Part shown: positions 7,155 through 13,543 of the stretch, piece after piece
Layout of the letters: each line of letters opens with the position of its first letter
Position numbering within the stretch: the first letter of the stretch is position 1
Assembly: GCA_937941745.1 (NCBI GenBank)
Contig: CALDGV010000614.1
Span: 1 to 13,543, forward strand
Origin: an uncultured Prosthecobacter sp.
GTDB lineage: Bacteria > Verrucomicrobiota > Verrucomicrobiia > Verrucomicrobiales > Verrucomicrobiaceae
Length of the DNA stretch: 13,543 nucleotides
Direction: 5' to 3'
The notes under the pieces: model-generated
The model's input: only the letters and a program-made list of their open reading frames with translations
What the model was told of the DNA's origin: nothing
The model's database searches: none
Position numbers and translations under genes: made by a program

Positions 7155-7170
7155 GAAGGCTCAGACCTTC
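7145..7170. terminator. Hairpin spanning both convergent stop codons
   Basis: The inverted repeat GAAGG-A-CTGAG / CTCAG-A-CCTTC has two 5-bp stems separated by one A/A mismatch, around an AAGG loop. It contains the TGA of the esterase-sialidase gene (7152-7154) and the stop of the ABC gene (7161-7163), which are only 6 bp apart. No T-run follows on either strand, so termination strength is uncertain, but its position between two converging genes suits a shared two-way 3' end. Confidence 0.5.
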
Positions 7171-10100
7171 GTGAGCTGGCGGCGCAGGTTCAGCTCCAAG
7201 ATGGTGAGGATCACGGCCATGGTGAAGAGGATCACGAGACCGTTGATCCACAGCGTGCTGAACTCCGTGCCGAAGTAGCGTTTGGCCGTGCCAAAGAACA
7301 CGTTCGGGCTGCGCTTGCGGCGGTAGTCTTCACGCTCCATTTCGGCCTTCGTCACGAGGTCGAGCACCTTGCGGTTCACATAAACCTCCTCGGCACTGAC
7401 TCCATCCTGCTGTTCCAGGGCTTTTTGCAGCAGCTTGGGCTCAAGACGGCCATGAATGCTGTCGGAACGGATGGCGTTGAGCAGCTCGACCGCCTCATCG
7501 GCATTCTTGGCGTAGAGCCCGGAGACCACGGCGAGCGCCTGCTTGGCCACGTCGAGCTCCTTCTGCTGATCCTTGGTCATTTTGATCTCCGGCGGCAGGT
7601 CCACGAGCTGCTGAATGCGTGCCTCGAGCTGGTCCTGCGCGGAGGTGAGCGGATTCAGCTTGGCCTGGGAGATCAGCATCGCCTCATAGCTCCAGCGCAG
7701 CGGCATGAACTGGCAGATGAAAGGCACCTTGAGCTTGCTTGGCTCGTCTTCTTCCGTCACCCCGGCACGCTCCAGCCAGCGGGTCACGGAATAGACAAAG
7801 TCGAGGTTCTTGTTCATCTCCTCGTATTTGATCAGCGCGCCGCCGAGGATGATCTGCGGGATCAGGATGAGCGGGATGGCGTTGATGGCGGTGCGGTTGT
7901 CATTCACCACGCAGGAGATCAGCAGGCCCAGGCAGGCGCCGGTGAGCGAGGTGATGAACATCCACCAAAGATGCACCCAGAACATGTCCCGGATCTCCAG
8001 CACGCCATTGCCAATGATCAGGTAGATCACGCACTGCACCAGCGCGAAGGTGCTGAGCGAGATCACCTTGCCGCAGAGATAGTAGAAGGTGCGGAGGTTG
8101 TGGTTCCGCTCCCGGTTCAGCAGGTGACGGTCGCGGATGATTTCATCGGCGCTGTTGGTCAGGCCCAGGAACATCGCCACCACCAGGCTCATGAAGAGGT
8201 AGGTCGGGACGTGGAAGGCGGTGGCGAAGGTGTAGTTTTCCTCCTCGCTGTACTTGAGCACGCTGGAGATGAGGAAGGCCAGCAGCGGTGCCTCCAGCAG
8301 CGTGGTGAGCAGGTTGGTGCGGTTGCGCAGCTTCGAGAGGAAGGCGCGCTTGAGGTTGGTGTAAAAGAGGATGCTCTCCTCCCGCAGGGTGTGCTTCGGC
8401 GGCTTCGGCACCGTGCGCGACCGGGTCAGGCTGCTCTGTGAATCATCGCGCGGCCTGGAGATGACGTTGGTGGCACCGGGCATGGCCTGCACCTTGGCCA
8501 TGCTTTCCAGCAGCAGATGGCTTTGGTAGCGGTCACGCCAGAAGTTTGGCGGGAAACGCCGTGCGGCCACCAGGTGGCCATCGGCGCTGCGTTCCTGGAT
8601 GATGTCGCCGCTGATGTCGCGCAGCGGGGTTTCGAGCACGTCGAAGACGAAGTCCGGCGTGATGTTGGCGGGCATTTCCGCCTCGCGCTGGCCGGTCTCG
8701 TCATTGTAGGCCTTCCAGAAGTATTCGAGGAGGCCCTGCGGAGTGCCGAAGAAGGCCATCTTGCCGCCCTTGTCGAGCAGCAGCGCCTTGTCGAACATCT
8801 GCAGCAGCCTCATGCTCGGCTGGTGGATGGAGACGAGCACCAGCTTGTTGCGCGCCAGGCTGCGGATGATCTCCAGCACGTGCTCGCTGTCCTTGGAGGA
8901 AAGGCCCGATGTCGGCTCGTCAAACAGGTACACGTCGGAGATGCCGATCATGTCCAGGCCGGCGTTGAGGCGCTTGCGTTCACCACCTGAGAGGAATTTT
9001 TGTTCGGGCGTGCCAGCCAGCCGCTTGCGCATGTCGGCGAGGCCCAGTTCGGCGAGCTTGGCCTCCACACGCTTGCGCCGGTCTTCCTCCTTGAGGTGCG
9101 GGCAGCGGATCGAGACGGAGAAGTCGAGGTTCTCCTGCACCTTCAGCAGCGGATCAAAGGCATCCTCCTGAGGGATGTAGGCGATGTAGGGCTTGAGGTT
9201 GGGCAGGTTGCTGTAAAGCGAGAGCCCGTTCATCAGGATCTCACCGCCCCGGGTCTTGAGCTGGCCGCCCAGCACGCGCAGCAGGGTGCTTTTGCCGCAG
9301 CCGCTGGGGCCCATGACGCAGATCATCTCGCCGCGGCGTGCGATGAAGCTGATCCCGTCCAGCGCCGTGTCCTTGCTGTCAAAGCGGTGCGAAAGCTCCC
9401 GCACCTCCATCTGGCGGATGACGTTCTTCTCCTCCTCGATGATGCGGTCGCTGAAGTGGCAGCGCAGGAACTGCCCTTCGCCCAGGGTGATCGTGTCGCC
9501 ATCGCTCAGCGTGATGCGGTCGCGCACCGGGATCTGGCCGATGAAAAGCGGCCGCGAAGAGCGCAGCACCTCCAGCGTGCCGGTCTTCTGGGCGTAATTG
9601 CATTCGATGCGCAGCAGGATCTCACCCTCGGTGTCCTCACTCAGCAAAATGTCACCTTCCTCCAGCAGCTCCGGCTTGTTGGAGACGAGGTAGGTGTTGC
9701 GGCTGCCTTCCAGGCGGAACTGGCCGCCGAACTCCTGCGCCCGCACCCGCAGGTCGCGCAGGGCGATCTCGATTTCGCCGTGGGCGATGATCTTGTCCTC
9801 GATGGAGGCCTCGATTTTCGTGCCCTCGCGCAGGGCGACGCCGTTGATAGTGGCGTTCGTATGGCGCAGGGCCTCCACGGTGACTCCGAGTCCGAAACTG
9901 AGGCGCAGGTTTGTCCCGCGGGTTCTTTGCGGGGAGATCTCTGCATCACCGGTCTCCGTGAGGATCAGGTAGAGCTGGGCTCCTGTCAGCGTCTTCTTGG
10001 CGTTGAAGTAGGAGGTGAGGTCGTTGAAGTCGAGCGTCACATCCTCCAGGACCACCCGTTCACCAGGGTAGAGGCGTGAGAAATCACCCGGAAGCAGGCG

Positions 10101-10793
10101 GCGGCTGCGCACAAGGATGGGCGTCTTGCCGGTGTTCTTGATGAGGACGAGGTTTTGATAGCGGAAAGCCGTCACCCGGCAGTCTTCCGAGAGCGAGCGC
10201 AGCACCACCGAGCTGGTTTCATCGGAGCCGACCTCCAGCGTCTCCAGAGGCTGGCCGCTCTTGGTGACAAATTCCTCTTCGGGAGAGCGGTCGCCAGCAT
10301 TGAGCTGATAGACGATGTCGATGGCCTGGGCGGCGATGCCCAGGTTTGTCATGAAGAGGTAGAATTCCACCATCTGCCGCTGGTTCGAGGCCGACTGGGA
10401 GATCAGCAGGTAGAGCTGCACGCAGAGCAGGATCTTCTGATCCATCGCCAGCTGTCCGCTCAGATCCTTCGCCCGTTGCGCCAGGTCCTGCGGCTGCTGC
10501 AGCGCCTCAAAATAGAGGCGGCGCATGTCCGAATAGATGGCCCCGGAGTAGTCGTAGCGCAGGTAGCCCAGTGAGCGCTCGATTTCCTCCTCCTCGACAT
10601 CTCCGTCGAGCTTGGAGAAGCCGGCGAAGACCTCAATGAGCACGGGCAGCATCGCATCCCTCGTCGTTCCAGGCTGGATGGCCTCTGCAGCGCGGCCAAT
10701 CAGCTTGTTCCACCAGTGCCGCGCCTTGTCCACAGGACCGACGGGCTCCGGGGGGCGCTGAATCAGGGGTCTGGGCATCTGGGCCGTGCTCAT
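7161..10793 (-). CDS. Large ABCG-type ABC transporter with TerB-like and FHA-like N-terminal regions
   Basis: One 1210-residue chain combines regulatory, ATPase and membrane parts. Residues 45-165 are helical with an acidic FSKLDGDVEEEE (59-70), resembling TerB/DjlA-type domains. Residues about 185-450 are beta-rich and hold two or more FHA-like sandwiches (INGVALREG at 316-324; LSDGDTITLGEG at 429-440), although the phosphothreonine-binding GR/SxxH residues are not seen. The nucleotide-binding domain follows: Walker A GPSGCGKST (495-503), signature LSGGE (601-605), Walker B YLFDEP (622-627) and H-loop His657. The order ATPase-then-membrane and the LRWSYEAMLISQ motif (1032-1043) are typical of ABCG (White) transporters. 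Six helices are predicted near 829-846, 862-879, 903-928, 937-962, 970-990 and 1181-1201. A charged stretch of about 135 residues (1044-1178) sits before the last helix. Half-transporter architecture implies a homodimer. Substrate is unknown; direction is probably export. No Shine-Dalgarno is seen. Confidence 0.93.
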   Translation of the reverse strand: MSTAQMPRPLIQRPPEPVGPVDKARHWWNKLIGRAAEAIQPGTTRDAMLPVLIEVFAGFSKLDGDVEEEEIERSLGYLRYDYSGAIYSDMRRLYFEALQQPQDLAQRAKDLSGQLAMDQKILLCVQLYLLISQSASNQRQMVEFYLFMTNLGIAAQAIDIVYQLNAGDRSPEEEFVTKSGQPLETLEVGSDETSSVVLRSLSEDCRVTAFRYQNLVLIKNTGKTPILVRSRRLLPGDFSRLYPGERVVLEDVTLDFNDLTSYFNAKKTLTGAQLYLILTETGDAEISPQRTRGTNLRLSFGLGVTVEALRHTNATINGVALREGTKIEASIEDKIIAHGEIEIALRDLRVRAQEFGGQFRLEGSRNTYLVSNKPELLEEGDILLSEDTEGEILLRIECNYAQKTGTLEVLRSSRPLFIGQIPVRDRITLSDGDTITLGEGQFLRCHFSDRIIEEEKNVIRQMEVRELSHRFDSKDTALDGISFIARRGEMICVMGPSGCGKSTLLRVLGGQLKTRGGEILMNGLSLYSNLPNLKPYIAYIPQEDAFDPLLKVQENLDFSVSIRCPHLKEEDRRKRVEAKLAELGLADMRKRLAGTPEQKFLSGGERKRLNAGLDMIGISDVYLFDEPTSGLSSKDSEHVLEIIRSLARNKLVLVSIHQPSMRLLQMFDKALLLDKGGKMAFFGTPQGLLEYFWKAYNDETGQREAEMPANITPDFVFDVLETPLRDISGDIIQERSADGHLVAARRFPPNFWRDRYQSHLLLESMAKVQAMPGATNVISRPRDDSQSSLTRSRTVPKPPKHTLREESILFYTNLKRAFLSKLRNRTNLLTTLLEAPLLAFLISSVLKYSEEENYTFATAFHVPTYLFMSLVVAMFLGLTNSADEIIRDRHLLNRERNHNLRTFYYLCGKVISLSTFALVQCVIYLIIGNGVLEIRDMFWVHLWWMFITSLTGACLGLLISCVVNDNRTAINAIPLILIPQIILGGALIKYEEMNKNLDFVYSVTRWLERAGVTEEDEPSKLKVPFICQFMPLRWSYEAMLISQAKLNPLTSAQDQLEARIQQLVDLPPEIKMTKDQQKELDVAKQALAVVSGLYAKNADEAVELLNAIRSDSIHGRLEPKLLQKALEQQDGVSAEEVYVNRKVLDLVTKAEMEREDYRRKRSPNVFFGTAKRYFGTEFSTLWINGLVILFTMAVILTILELNLRRQLTKV

Positions 10794-10846
10794 GCGTCGG
10801 GAGGGCGCGCCGAGTATGGAGGTGGCGCTCTTAAAAACAACCGCTC

Positions 10847-10875
10847 TTGCCTTCGGAGAGGATTTTCCTTAGCTT
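10847..10875 (+). promoter_or_regulatory. Weak promoter candidate for the SHD1 gene
   Basis: TTGCCT and TAGCTT are separated by 17 bp in the 90-bp divergent gap, with the -10 ending 8 bases before the ATG at 10884. Matches are 4 of 6 and 3 of 6. A start site here would give a leaderless or nearly leaderless message. For the divergent ABC gene, TTGTTT-16-CATACT on the minus strand is an equally weak candidate. Confidence 0.22.
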
Positions 10876-10883
10876 CGCGCTCC

Positions 10884-12311
10884 ATGCGCCATTTTCTGCT
10901 TCTGGCCTTGATCGCGGCAGCAGCTCCAGCCCGGGACTGGCGCAGCCTGGACGGCACCAGAACCCTGCAGGCGGATTTCGGCGGCCTGAAGGACAATCAA
11001 GTGCTGCTCAAGCCCGCCAAGGGGCAGACCACGGTGCTGTCTCTGGCGGCCCTTTCGAAGGAGGATCAGGAGTTCGCGAGGCTGGCGCAGGTTTCGCTGA
11101 ACGGAGCACAGGTGCTGGGCCCGCAGACTTTGGAGGTGCAAAGCGTCGTTGAGGGGGGTGCGATCGCCCGCCTTGGAAGTCAGGTCCCGCCCGGAAAAGG
11201 CCCCTGGGTTTTCACAGGGGAGGTTTTCTTCCTGCTGCAGCCGGGCGCGAAGCTGGAGCGGGGAGATCGTCTGGAGGCTCGGCCGCTGTTTTATGCGGGC
11301 AACCGCACCTTCCAGCCTCTCGAAGGCGATGCCTCAGTCATCCGGGCCTTTGCGCTGGAACTGGAGGAGGCCGTGAATGCCGACCTGCGCATCCGCATGG
11401 CGGCCGGAGGTGATCCTGCGCGGCTTGCACCTCCTGTGGCCGAGCCTTTGATCGAGCTGGTGACCTCCCGGGGCCTGGCCCTGCCCCTGGGGAAGGGCCT
11501 GTTCATCACCGAAACGAATCTGCTCAAGGATGCTGCGACGGTGGTGCTGCATGAGGACGGCAAGGACCTGCCCGTGAAGATCCTCAAGCAGGACGATGCC
11601 CTCGGCCTCGCCCTGATCTCCTGCGCCCATGAGATGGAGCCCACCCGGCTCCTGCCGCGCGAGCCAGCGCAGGTCGGCCAGAACATCTTTGCCCTCTCCA
11701 TCCCGCTGACGAGCACAGGCAAAAGCCTGGCACCCCCTGTTTTGACGCGGGGCATTGTCAGCAAGGCTGGCAGCGGCAGCACCTTCCAGCACGATGCCTC
11801 GATCACCGAGGATGCCCTCGGCGGCTACCTCCTGAGCGAGCGCTGGGAGGTGCTCGGGGTTTTCTTTCGCTCCGCCTCAAGGGTGGAAGGTCGCCGGAGC
11901 AGCCGATCCAGCTCGGAAAGTGCGCCTGAGGCCGTCCCTTCGCTGCTGGACTGCCTTCATTCGCAGTCCTTGGAAAAACTGTTCGTTGAAGCAGGAAAGG
12001 ACAAGTCGGGCCGAATGCCCGGCGTGCCGAGTTTGAAGTCCGGCAGCCTGGGTCGTGATGCCGCGGAGGTGATCGGCCTGCTGCGCAAAAGCACCGCCCT
12101 CATCGTCGCGACCCGTGAAGTCCGGCATGACCCTCCGGCGAAAAAGGCGGCAGCCTCTCCAGCAGCTGGGGCTGGTCCTACGGCTGGAGGCAGCACCCAG
12201 TTCAGCTTGAGTGGATCAGGCATTCGCCACAACAGCCGCTGCCGCTACTTCAACGCCGCCAAATCCTGCCAGGCTGGCGAGGGCAAGGCCTGCAAGCTTT
12301 GCGGCGGCTGA
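10884..12311 (+). CDS. Secreted SHD1-domain protein with inactive HtrA-like domain and Cys-rich tail
   Basis: The 475-residue product starts with a Sec signal (MRHFLLLALIAAAAPA, 1-16). Residues 18-66 (DWRSLDGTRTLQADFGG, then LSLAALSKEDQEF) match the SHD1 domain, a small beta-barrel frequent in exported PVC-group proteins. Residues 198-328 align with the trypsin-fold core of HtrA/DegP proteases: FITETNLLKDA falls on 'VLTNNHVVxxA', DDALGLALIS on 'D..TDLALLK', and FQHDASITEDALGGYL on 'IQTDAAINPGNSGGPL'. The catalytic His, Asp and Ser are thus Asn212, Gly241 and Leu312, so it should be proteolytically dead. A Ser/Arg/Ala/Pro linker leads to the tail IRHNSRCRYFNAAKSC...ACKLCGG (447-475) with His449 and Cys453, 462, 470 and 473, a probable metal or disulfide knot. 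The frame stays open upstream to 10716, inside the divergent ABC gene; the signal peptide fixes the start. It converges on the methyltransferase with a 14-bp gap. Confidence 0.86.
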   Translation: MRHFLLLALIAAAAPARDWRSLDGTRTLQADFGGLKDNQVLLKPAKGQTTVLSLAALSKEDQEFARLAQVSLNGAQVLGPQTLEVQSVVEGGAIARLGSQVPPGKGPWVFTGEVFFLLQPGAKLERGDRLEARPLFYAGNRTFQPLEGDASVIRAFALELEEAVNADLRIRMAAGGDPARLAPPVAEPLIELVTSRGLALPLGKGLFITETNLLKDAATVVLHEDGKDLPVKILKQDDALGLALISCAHEMEPTRLLPREPAQVGQNIFALSIPLTSTGKSLAPPVLTRGIVSKAGSGSTFQHDASITEDALGGYLLSERWEVLGVFFRSASRVEGRRSSRSSSESAPEAVPSLLDCLHSQSLEKLFVEAGKDKSGRMPGVPSLKSGSLGRDAAEVIGLLRKSTALIVATREVRHDPPAKKAAASPAAGAGPTAGGSTQFSLSGSGIRHNSRCRYFNAAKSCQAGEGKACKLCGG

Positions 12312-12325
12312 GCCCGGCCCTGCAC

Positions 12326-12922
12326 TCAGGTCCCGCGGCGCTTCAGCACCGCCACCCAGCGGTCCACGGATTTTCCCGGGGCATCCGAGAGAGCGCGCGA
12401 GGCCTTGTTGCGCTTGTTGCTCACCACCTCCATGCCCAGCGCCTCCAGCGCCCGAAGCGCCAGCCGGTGCTCTACGTCAAAATAGCTCGTGATCACCAGC
12501 ATCCCGTCCGGCCTCAGCTTGGCGATCCCCTGGTCAAAGATCTTCTTCCAAAGCTCCTGGCCGTGCCAGAAGTTCTGATGACGCAGGAACACCATGTTGA
12601 AGTCGTCGCCGAGCTCCTTGTGCTGGTCGATCTTGGTGGCGTCCTCGATCAAAAACTGCGCCGGCAGGTGCGCGTGCGTCTCCCGGGCCTGGCGGATCTC
12701 TCGGATGCGGATGTCTGCACCCACCATCTCCACACCGCCGCCCTGCGTCAGTTCGGAGCCCACCTGGATCAGGGTCTCCGCCTCATCGCAGCGCCCGCAG
12801 GCGAGGTTCAGGATGCGCATGTCCCTTGCCGCCTGTGGCAGATGCGGCTGCAGGGAGTCCTGCAGCAGCGTTTTCAGCTTCTGCATGTCTTCAGCGATCG
12901 GGTTGGGCAGGTCAGGTTTCAT
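12326..12922 (-). CDS. Class I SAM-dependent methyltransferase
   Basis: From the ATG at 12922 the protein has 198 residues and the Rossmann methyltransferase order: motif I RILNLACGRCDEA (36-48), the acidic end of strand 2 VGADIRIREI (67-76), FLIEDATKID (90-99), strand 4 FNMVFLRHQNFWHG (108-121), and the post-motif LRPDGMLVITSYFDVEH (136-152). No target-recognition domain, signal peptide or membrane helix is visible, and the substrate cannot be inferred. The Cys-Gly-Arg-Cys version of the SAM-binding loop, in place of the common G-x-G-x-G, is worth noting. An in-frame ATG at 12988 would add 22 residues (MGGCRVKLGGYSS...), which do not look like part of the fold. TTGTCG-16-TACAGT upstream of the shorter start is a weak promoter that also favours 12922. 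No Shine-Dalgarno is present. The gene is divergent from the isomerase gene across 145 bp. Confidence 0.84.
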   Translation of the reverse strand: MKPDLPNPIAEDMQKLKTLLQDSLQPHLPQAARDMRILNLACGRCDEAETLIQVGSELTQGGGVEMVGADIRIREIRQARETHAHLPAQFLIEDATKIDQHKELGDDFNMVFLRHQNFWHGQELWKKIFDQGIAKLRPDGMLVITSYFDVEHRLALRALEALGMEVVSNKRNKASRALSDAPGKSVDRWVAVLKRRGT

Positions 12923-13067
12923 CAGAGCACGGGTTGTAGGACCGTTCAGGGAACTGTATCCGCCCAGCTTCACCCGACAACCGCCCACCTTGGCAAAGGC
13001 CGAAACTTCATGTCAGGCGCAGGTTTTCCCCCTTGCTTCTCCCAGGCCTCCGCTTTCCCATCCGGCC

Positions 13068-13543
13068 ATGGCACTGATCATCAATGGCGAAGAGATCGAC
13101 GACGAGGTCATCGAGTCTGAATTCCGCAACGTCAAAGGGCACTACGAGCGTCTGCTCCAGGTGGCCTGCTGCGAGCGCGACCCCGAATTCCGCGGCTATG
13201 CCAAGGACAACATCATCTCCCGCGTGCTGTTGAACCAGGAGGCCCTCAAGCGCATCCCCGACGTGGATGAAGGCGCCGTCACCGCCCGCCTGAGCAAGCT
13301 CATCGAGGACGCTGGCGGCGAGACCCAGTTCTACCTGCGCATCGGCATGCCTTACAAGGACGAGAAGCTCGTGCGCGAGAACGTGGCCGGCGGCGTCCGC
13401 CTCGACCAGATGCTCGCGCAGATCTACGGCCCTGAGCCGGAACCCACCGAGGCCGACCTCCGCGCCTTCTACGAGAAGAACCTCGCCAGCTACATGAGCG
13501 AGGAGATGATCCATGCCGCCCACATCACCAAAAGCCTGCAGGG
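13068..13543 (+). CDS. N-terminal part of a parvulin/SurA-like peptidyl-prolyl isomerase, cut by the window end
   Basis: The first 158 residues are seen; the frame is open at the right edge. MALIINGEEIDDEVIESEF is a typical opening of SurA/PrsA-type chaperone N-domains ('v.vNGe.I...el...e'). A long helical region follows, with YAKDNIISRVLLNQEALKR, a 'V..rLsKLieDAGGETQFYLRIGM' stretch and EPTEADLRAFYEKNLASY. That last segment is the usual linker before a rotamase domain. The final residues, EEMIHAAHITKSLQ, correspond to the first strand of the PpiC domain ('..vraSHILi'), so the catalytic domain lies beyond the window. There is no N-terminal signal peptide, which is unlike periplasmic SurA or lipoprotein PrsA and suggests a cytoplasmic folding helper. 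The ATG at 13068 is the first in frame with family similarity; the leader is pyrimidine-rich without Shine-Dalgarno. Confidence 0.84.
   Translation, partial: MALIINGEEIDDEVIESEFRNVKGHYERLLQVACCERDPEFRGYAKDNIISRVLLNQEALKRIPDVDEGAVTARLSKLIEDAGGETQFYLRIGMPYKDEKLVRENVAGGVRLDQMLAQIYGPEPEPTEADLRAFYEKNLASYMSEEMIHAAHITKSLQ

Noticed and set aside
7425..8441. 338-codon open frame on the plus strand, antisense to the ABC transporter
   Set aside because: The opposite strand encodes an unmistakable ABC membrane domain. The plus-strand translation is rich in His/Gln/Glu/Val without domains or membrane character, as expected of a GC-rich shadow frame.
9000..10079. 359-codon open frame on the plus strand, antisense to the ABC transporter's ATPase and FHA-like part
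   Set aside because: Low-complexity Ala/Asp/His/Gln composition and no recognisable motif; it mirrors Walker A and signature coding on the other strand.
10716..10883. Extended N-terminus of the SHD1 protein (56 extra residues)
   Set aside because: It lies mostly inside the ABC transporter gene and would place the signal peptide internally.
12299..13120. 273-codon plus-strand frame across the methyltransferase gene
   Set aside because: The minus strand has ordered SAM-methyltransferase motifs; the plus-strand product has none and overlaps both neighbours.
13008..13523. 171-codon minus-strand frame opposite the isomerase start
   Set aside because: The plus strand gives a SurA/parvulin-like protein that runs off the window; the minus product is a repetitive Leu/Ala/Asp/His shadow.
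1..13543. tRNA/rRNA genes, CRISPR repeats, insertion sequences, phage or defence genes
   Set aside because: None was found on reading both strands; gaps are short and contain only the hairpins and promoter candidates listed.

Overview
The window reads as a densely coded, GC-rich chromosomal segment from a member of the PVC group, most likely a Verrucomicrobiota bacterium (Prosthecobacter/Verrucomicrobium-like). The clues are family content rather than any marker gene: a DUF1553 C-terminus, a Tat-exported DUF1501 protein, an SHD1-domain protein with an HNSxCRYF-type cysteine tail, an exported PQQ-type propeller, and almost no Shine-Dalgarno sequences before the starts. No rRNA, tRNA, CRISPR array, insertion sequence or phage gene is visible, and no non-coding gap exceeds about 170 bp.

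Layout. At the left edge the last 56 codons of a DUF1553 protein (2-169, +) converge on a minus-strand pair: a Dabb (dimeric alpha/beta barrel) protein (182-499) behind a lone nuoA (534-908). Next on the minus strand come a small unrecognised, apparently leaderless gene (1074-1397) with a good intrinsic terminator (1013-1046), and an exported PQQ-like beta-propeller protein (1564-2871). Divergent from that is a tightly spaced plus-strand trio: a Tat-exported metallophosphoesterase (2992-3888), a Tat-exported DUF1501 protein (3926-5290) and a secreted SGNH esterase fused to a sialidase-like propeller (5313-7154). The gaps of 37 and 22 bp suggest one transcript. The trio converges on a very large minus-strand ABCG-type ABC transporter (7161-10793), and a hairpin spans both stop codons.

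Divergent from the transporter is a secreted SHD1 protein (10884-12311) whose central domain aligns with HtrA-type serine proteases but has lost all three catalytic residues; it ends in a His/Cys tail. It converges on a SAM-dependent methyltransferase (12326-12922, -). The right edge holds the start of a parvulin/SurA-like peptidyl-prolyl isomerase (13068 to the window end), cut just as its catalytic domain begins.

How the genes may work together. The trio is the most coherent unit: three exported hydrolase-type proteins with phosphoesterase, alkaline-phosphatase-superfamily-like, deacetylase and glycan-recognition folds, plausibly acting on a decorated extracellular polysaccharide. That role is inference. 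The rest look like single-gene housekeeping or envelope functions. The strongest novelty candidates are the pseudo-HtrA/SHD1 protein, the SGNH-sialidase fusion, the multidomain ABC transporter with a long insert before its last membrane helix, and the near-absence of Shine-Dalgarno sites.
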